From contig JAHHRP010000105.1 in the NCBI GenBank assembly GCA_020025735.1, positions 1-6,236 on the forward strand: a DNA stretch of 6,236 nt, written 5' to 3'. Under the pieces are notes generated by a model that saw only the letters and a list, made by a program, of their open reading frames with translations, did not search any database and had not been told where the DNA came from. This document shows positions 5,471 through 6,236 of this stretch, one piece after another (position 1 is the first letter of the stretch; each line of letters opens with the position of its first letter). Source of the DNA: Evtepia sp. (GTDB lineage Bacteria > Bacillota > Clostridia > Oscillospirales > Oscillospiraceae). A program made the position numbers and the translations under genes.

Positions 5471-6166
5471 ATGAACGCACAGGAAATCATTGAACGAATC
5501 CGCACAGCGGAGAAAAAAACCCCCGTCCGCGTCTTTTTGAAAGAAAAAACCCCCTTAGACTTCCCCAACGCCACAGTTTTTCCCTGTGGGGAGACGAAAA
5601 TTGTTTTTGGAGACTGGAAGGAGATCCAGCCTGTTCTCCAGGCACACAGGGAGGACATTGCAGACCTTGTGGTGGAGAATGACAGCCGTAACTCTGCCAT
5701 CCCGCTGCTGGACAAGAAGGAACTCAATGCCCGCATTGAGCCTGGTGCCATCATCCGGGAGCAGGTGGAGATCGGGGATAACGCCGTTATCATGATGGGT
5801 GCCGTCATCAACATCGGGGCTGTCATCGGCGGGGGTACCATGATTGACATGGGTGCCGTTCTGGGTGGCCGCGCCATGGTGGGCAAGAATTGTCACATTG
5901 GTGCAGGGACTGTCCTTGCCGGGGTGGTAGAACCTGCCAGTGCGGTGCCGGTCATCATTGAGGATGACGTGGTCATCGGGGCAAACGCCGTGGTTTTGGA
6001 GGGCTGCCGCGTGGGCCAGGGTGCTGTGGTAGCTGCTGGTGCTGTGGTGGTTGGTGACGTGCCTGCCCACACGGTGGTGGCTGGGATTCCGGCCAAAGTC
6101 CTCAAGGATAAGGACGGTAAGACCACGGAAAAGACAGCACTGGTGGATGCGCTGCGGACCCTGTAA
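5471..6166 (+). CDS. dapH: 2,3,4,5-tetrahydropyridine-2,6-dicarboxylate N-acetyltransferase
   Basis: Acetyl-CoA-dependent acetylation of tetrahydrodipicolinate, the step that opens the acetylase route to meso-diaminopimelate and lysine. 231 residues, compared with about 236 for B. subtilis DapH (YkuQ), which it matches almost end to end. The N-terminal alpha/beta part includes VFGDW and VVENDSRNSAIP (68-78). A left-handed beta-helix of hexapeptide repeats then runs from about 88 to 205, with ARIEPGAIIR, VEIGDNAVIMMGAVINIG, GGTMIDMGAVLGGRA, KNCHIGAGTVLAGVVEP (His142) and EDDVVIGANAVVLEG. The extended N terminus and VVEND block favour DapH over succinyl-type DapD. AAAGGAGG at 5456-5463, seven bases upstream, sets the start. 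The gene appears monocistronic within the window. The probable deacetylase partner is divergent, whereas in B. subtilis ykuQ and ykuR are adjacent in the same direction. Confidence 0.96.
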   Translation: MNAQEIIERIRTAEKKTPVRVFLKEKTPLDFPNATVFPCGETKIVFGDWKEIQPVLQAHREDIADLVVENDSRNSAIPLLDKKELNARIEPGAIIREQVEIGDNAVIMMGAVINIGAVIGGGTMIDMGAVLGGRAMVGKNCHIGAGTVLAGVVEPASAVPVIIEDDVVIGANAVVLEGCRVGQGAVVAAGAVVVGDVPAHTVVAGIPAKVLKDKDGKTTEKTALVDALRTL

Positions 6167-6168
6167 AG

Positions 6169-6236
6169 GGGTCCACATGCTGTGGATAAGTCGGGTTTTA
6201 TCCACAACGCTCTGTGGAGTGTTTTGTGGACAAGTC
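6169..6236. promoter_or_regulatory. Cluster of DnaA-box-like sites at the right edge
   Basis: Two perfect DnaA boxes are present: TTATCCACA at 6198-6206 (plus) and TGTGGATAA at 6181-6189 (its reverse complement). TGTGGACAA at 6225-6233 matches 8/9. Weaker sites keep only the TCCACA core at 6169-6177 (plus) and 6213-6221 (minus). Five TCCACA/TGTGGA cores thus fall in under 70 bases of non-coding DNA, and the cluster may continue past the edge. This arrangement is typical of an origin region or another DnaA-binding cluster. The AT-rich unwinding element and dnaA are not in view. Confidence 0.6.

Noticed and set aside
5343..5480. 46-codon N-terminal extension of the amidohydrolase, which could look like a signal sequence (FFF-rich)
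   Set aside because: It overlaps the dapH start and promoter. M20 homologues begin near the chosen ATG, which has its own RBS.
5555..6205. Minus-strand open frame of 216 codons opposite dapH, rich in His and Asp
   Set aside because: The composition results from the antisense of the repetitive hexapeptide coding region; dapH itself is unambiguous.

Overview
The window looks like core chromosome of a moderately GC-rich Gram-positive anaerobe, most likely a Clostridia/Oscillospiraceae relative (Flavonifractor-, Lawsonibacter- or Oscillibacter-like). The basis is strong AGGAGG-type ribosome binding sites before every gene, an MtaB-type tRNA methylthiotransferase, the variant thymidylate synthase found in Firmicutes, and the acetylase branch of lysine biosynthesis. 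Genus-level placement is inference. I see no insertion sequence, phage gene, CRISPR array, rRNA or tRNA.

Layout. Bases 1-485 (minus strand) carry most of a YfbR-type HD-domain 5'-deoxynucleotidase whose 3' end lies off the left edge. A 182-base divergent region (486-667) holds overlapping candidate promoters and an inverted repeat. It is followed by a compact plus-strand operon: mtaB (668-1969), thyA (1966-2796, 4-base ATGA overlap) and folA (2810-3295). A separately promoted LuxR-type regulator follows (3419-4177). It ends at a perfect 19-bp hairpin (4184-4230) that can terminate transcription from both sides. The minus strand then carries an M20 amidohydrolase (4248-5342), probably the N-acetyldiaminopimelate deacetylase. 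A 128-base divergent region separates it from dapH (5471-6166, plus), tetrahydrodipicolinate N-acetyltransferase. The last 70 bases contain no gene but hold a dense cluster of DnaA-box-like sites.

How the genes fit together. ThyA makes dTMP and oxidises methylene-tetrahydrofolate to dihydrofolate; FolA (DHFR) regenerates tetrahydrofolate. The neighbouring deoxynucleotidase also acts on deoxynucleoside monophosphates, so the left half is largely a dTMP/folate neighbourhood, with a tRNA-modifying enzyme as first gene of the operon. The right half is a two-gene acetyl-diaminopimelate module feeding lysine and peptidoglycan synthesis.

Most of the window is ordinary housekeeping, and I did not find a convincing undescribed system. 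The best leads are the DnaA-box cluster at the right edge, the active-site-loop variants in ThyA and DHFR, and symmetrical operator-like elements in both divergent intergenic regions.
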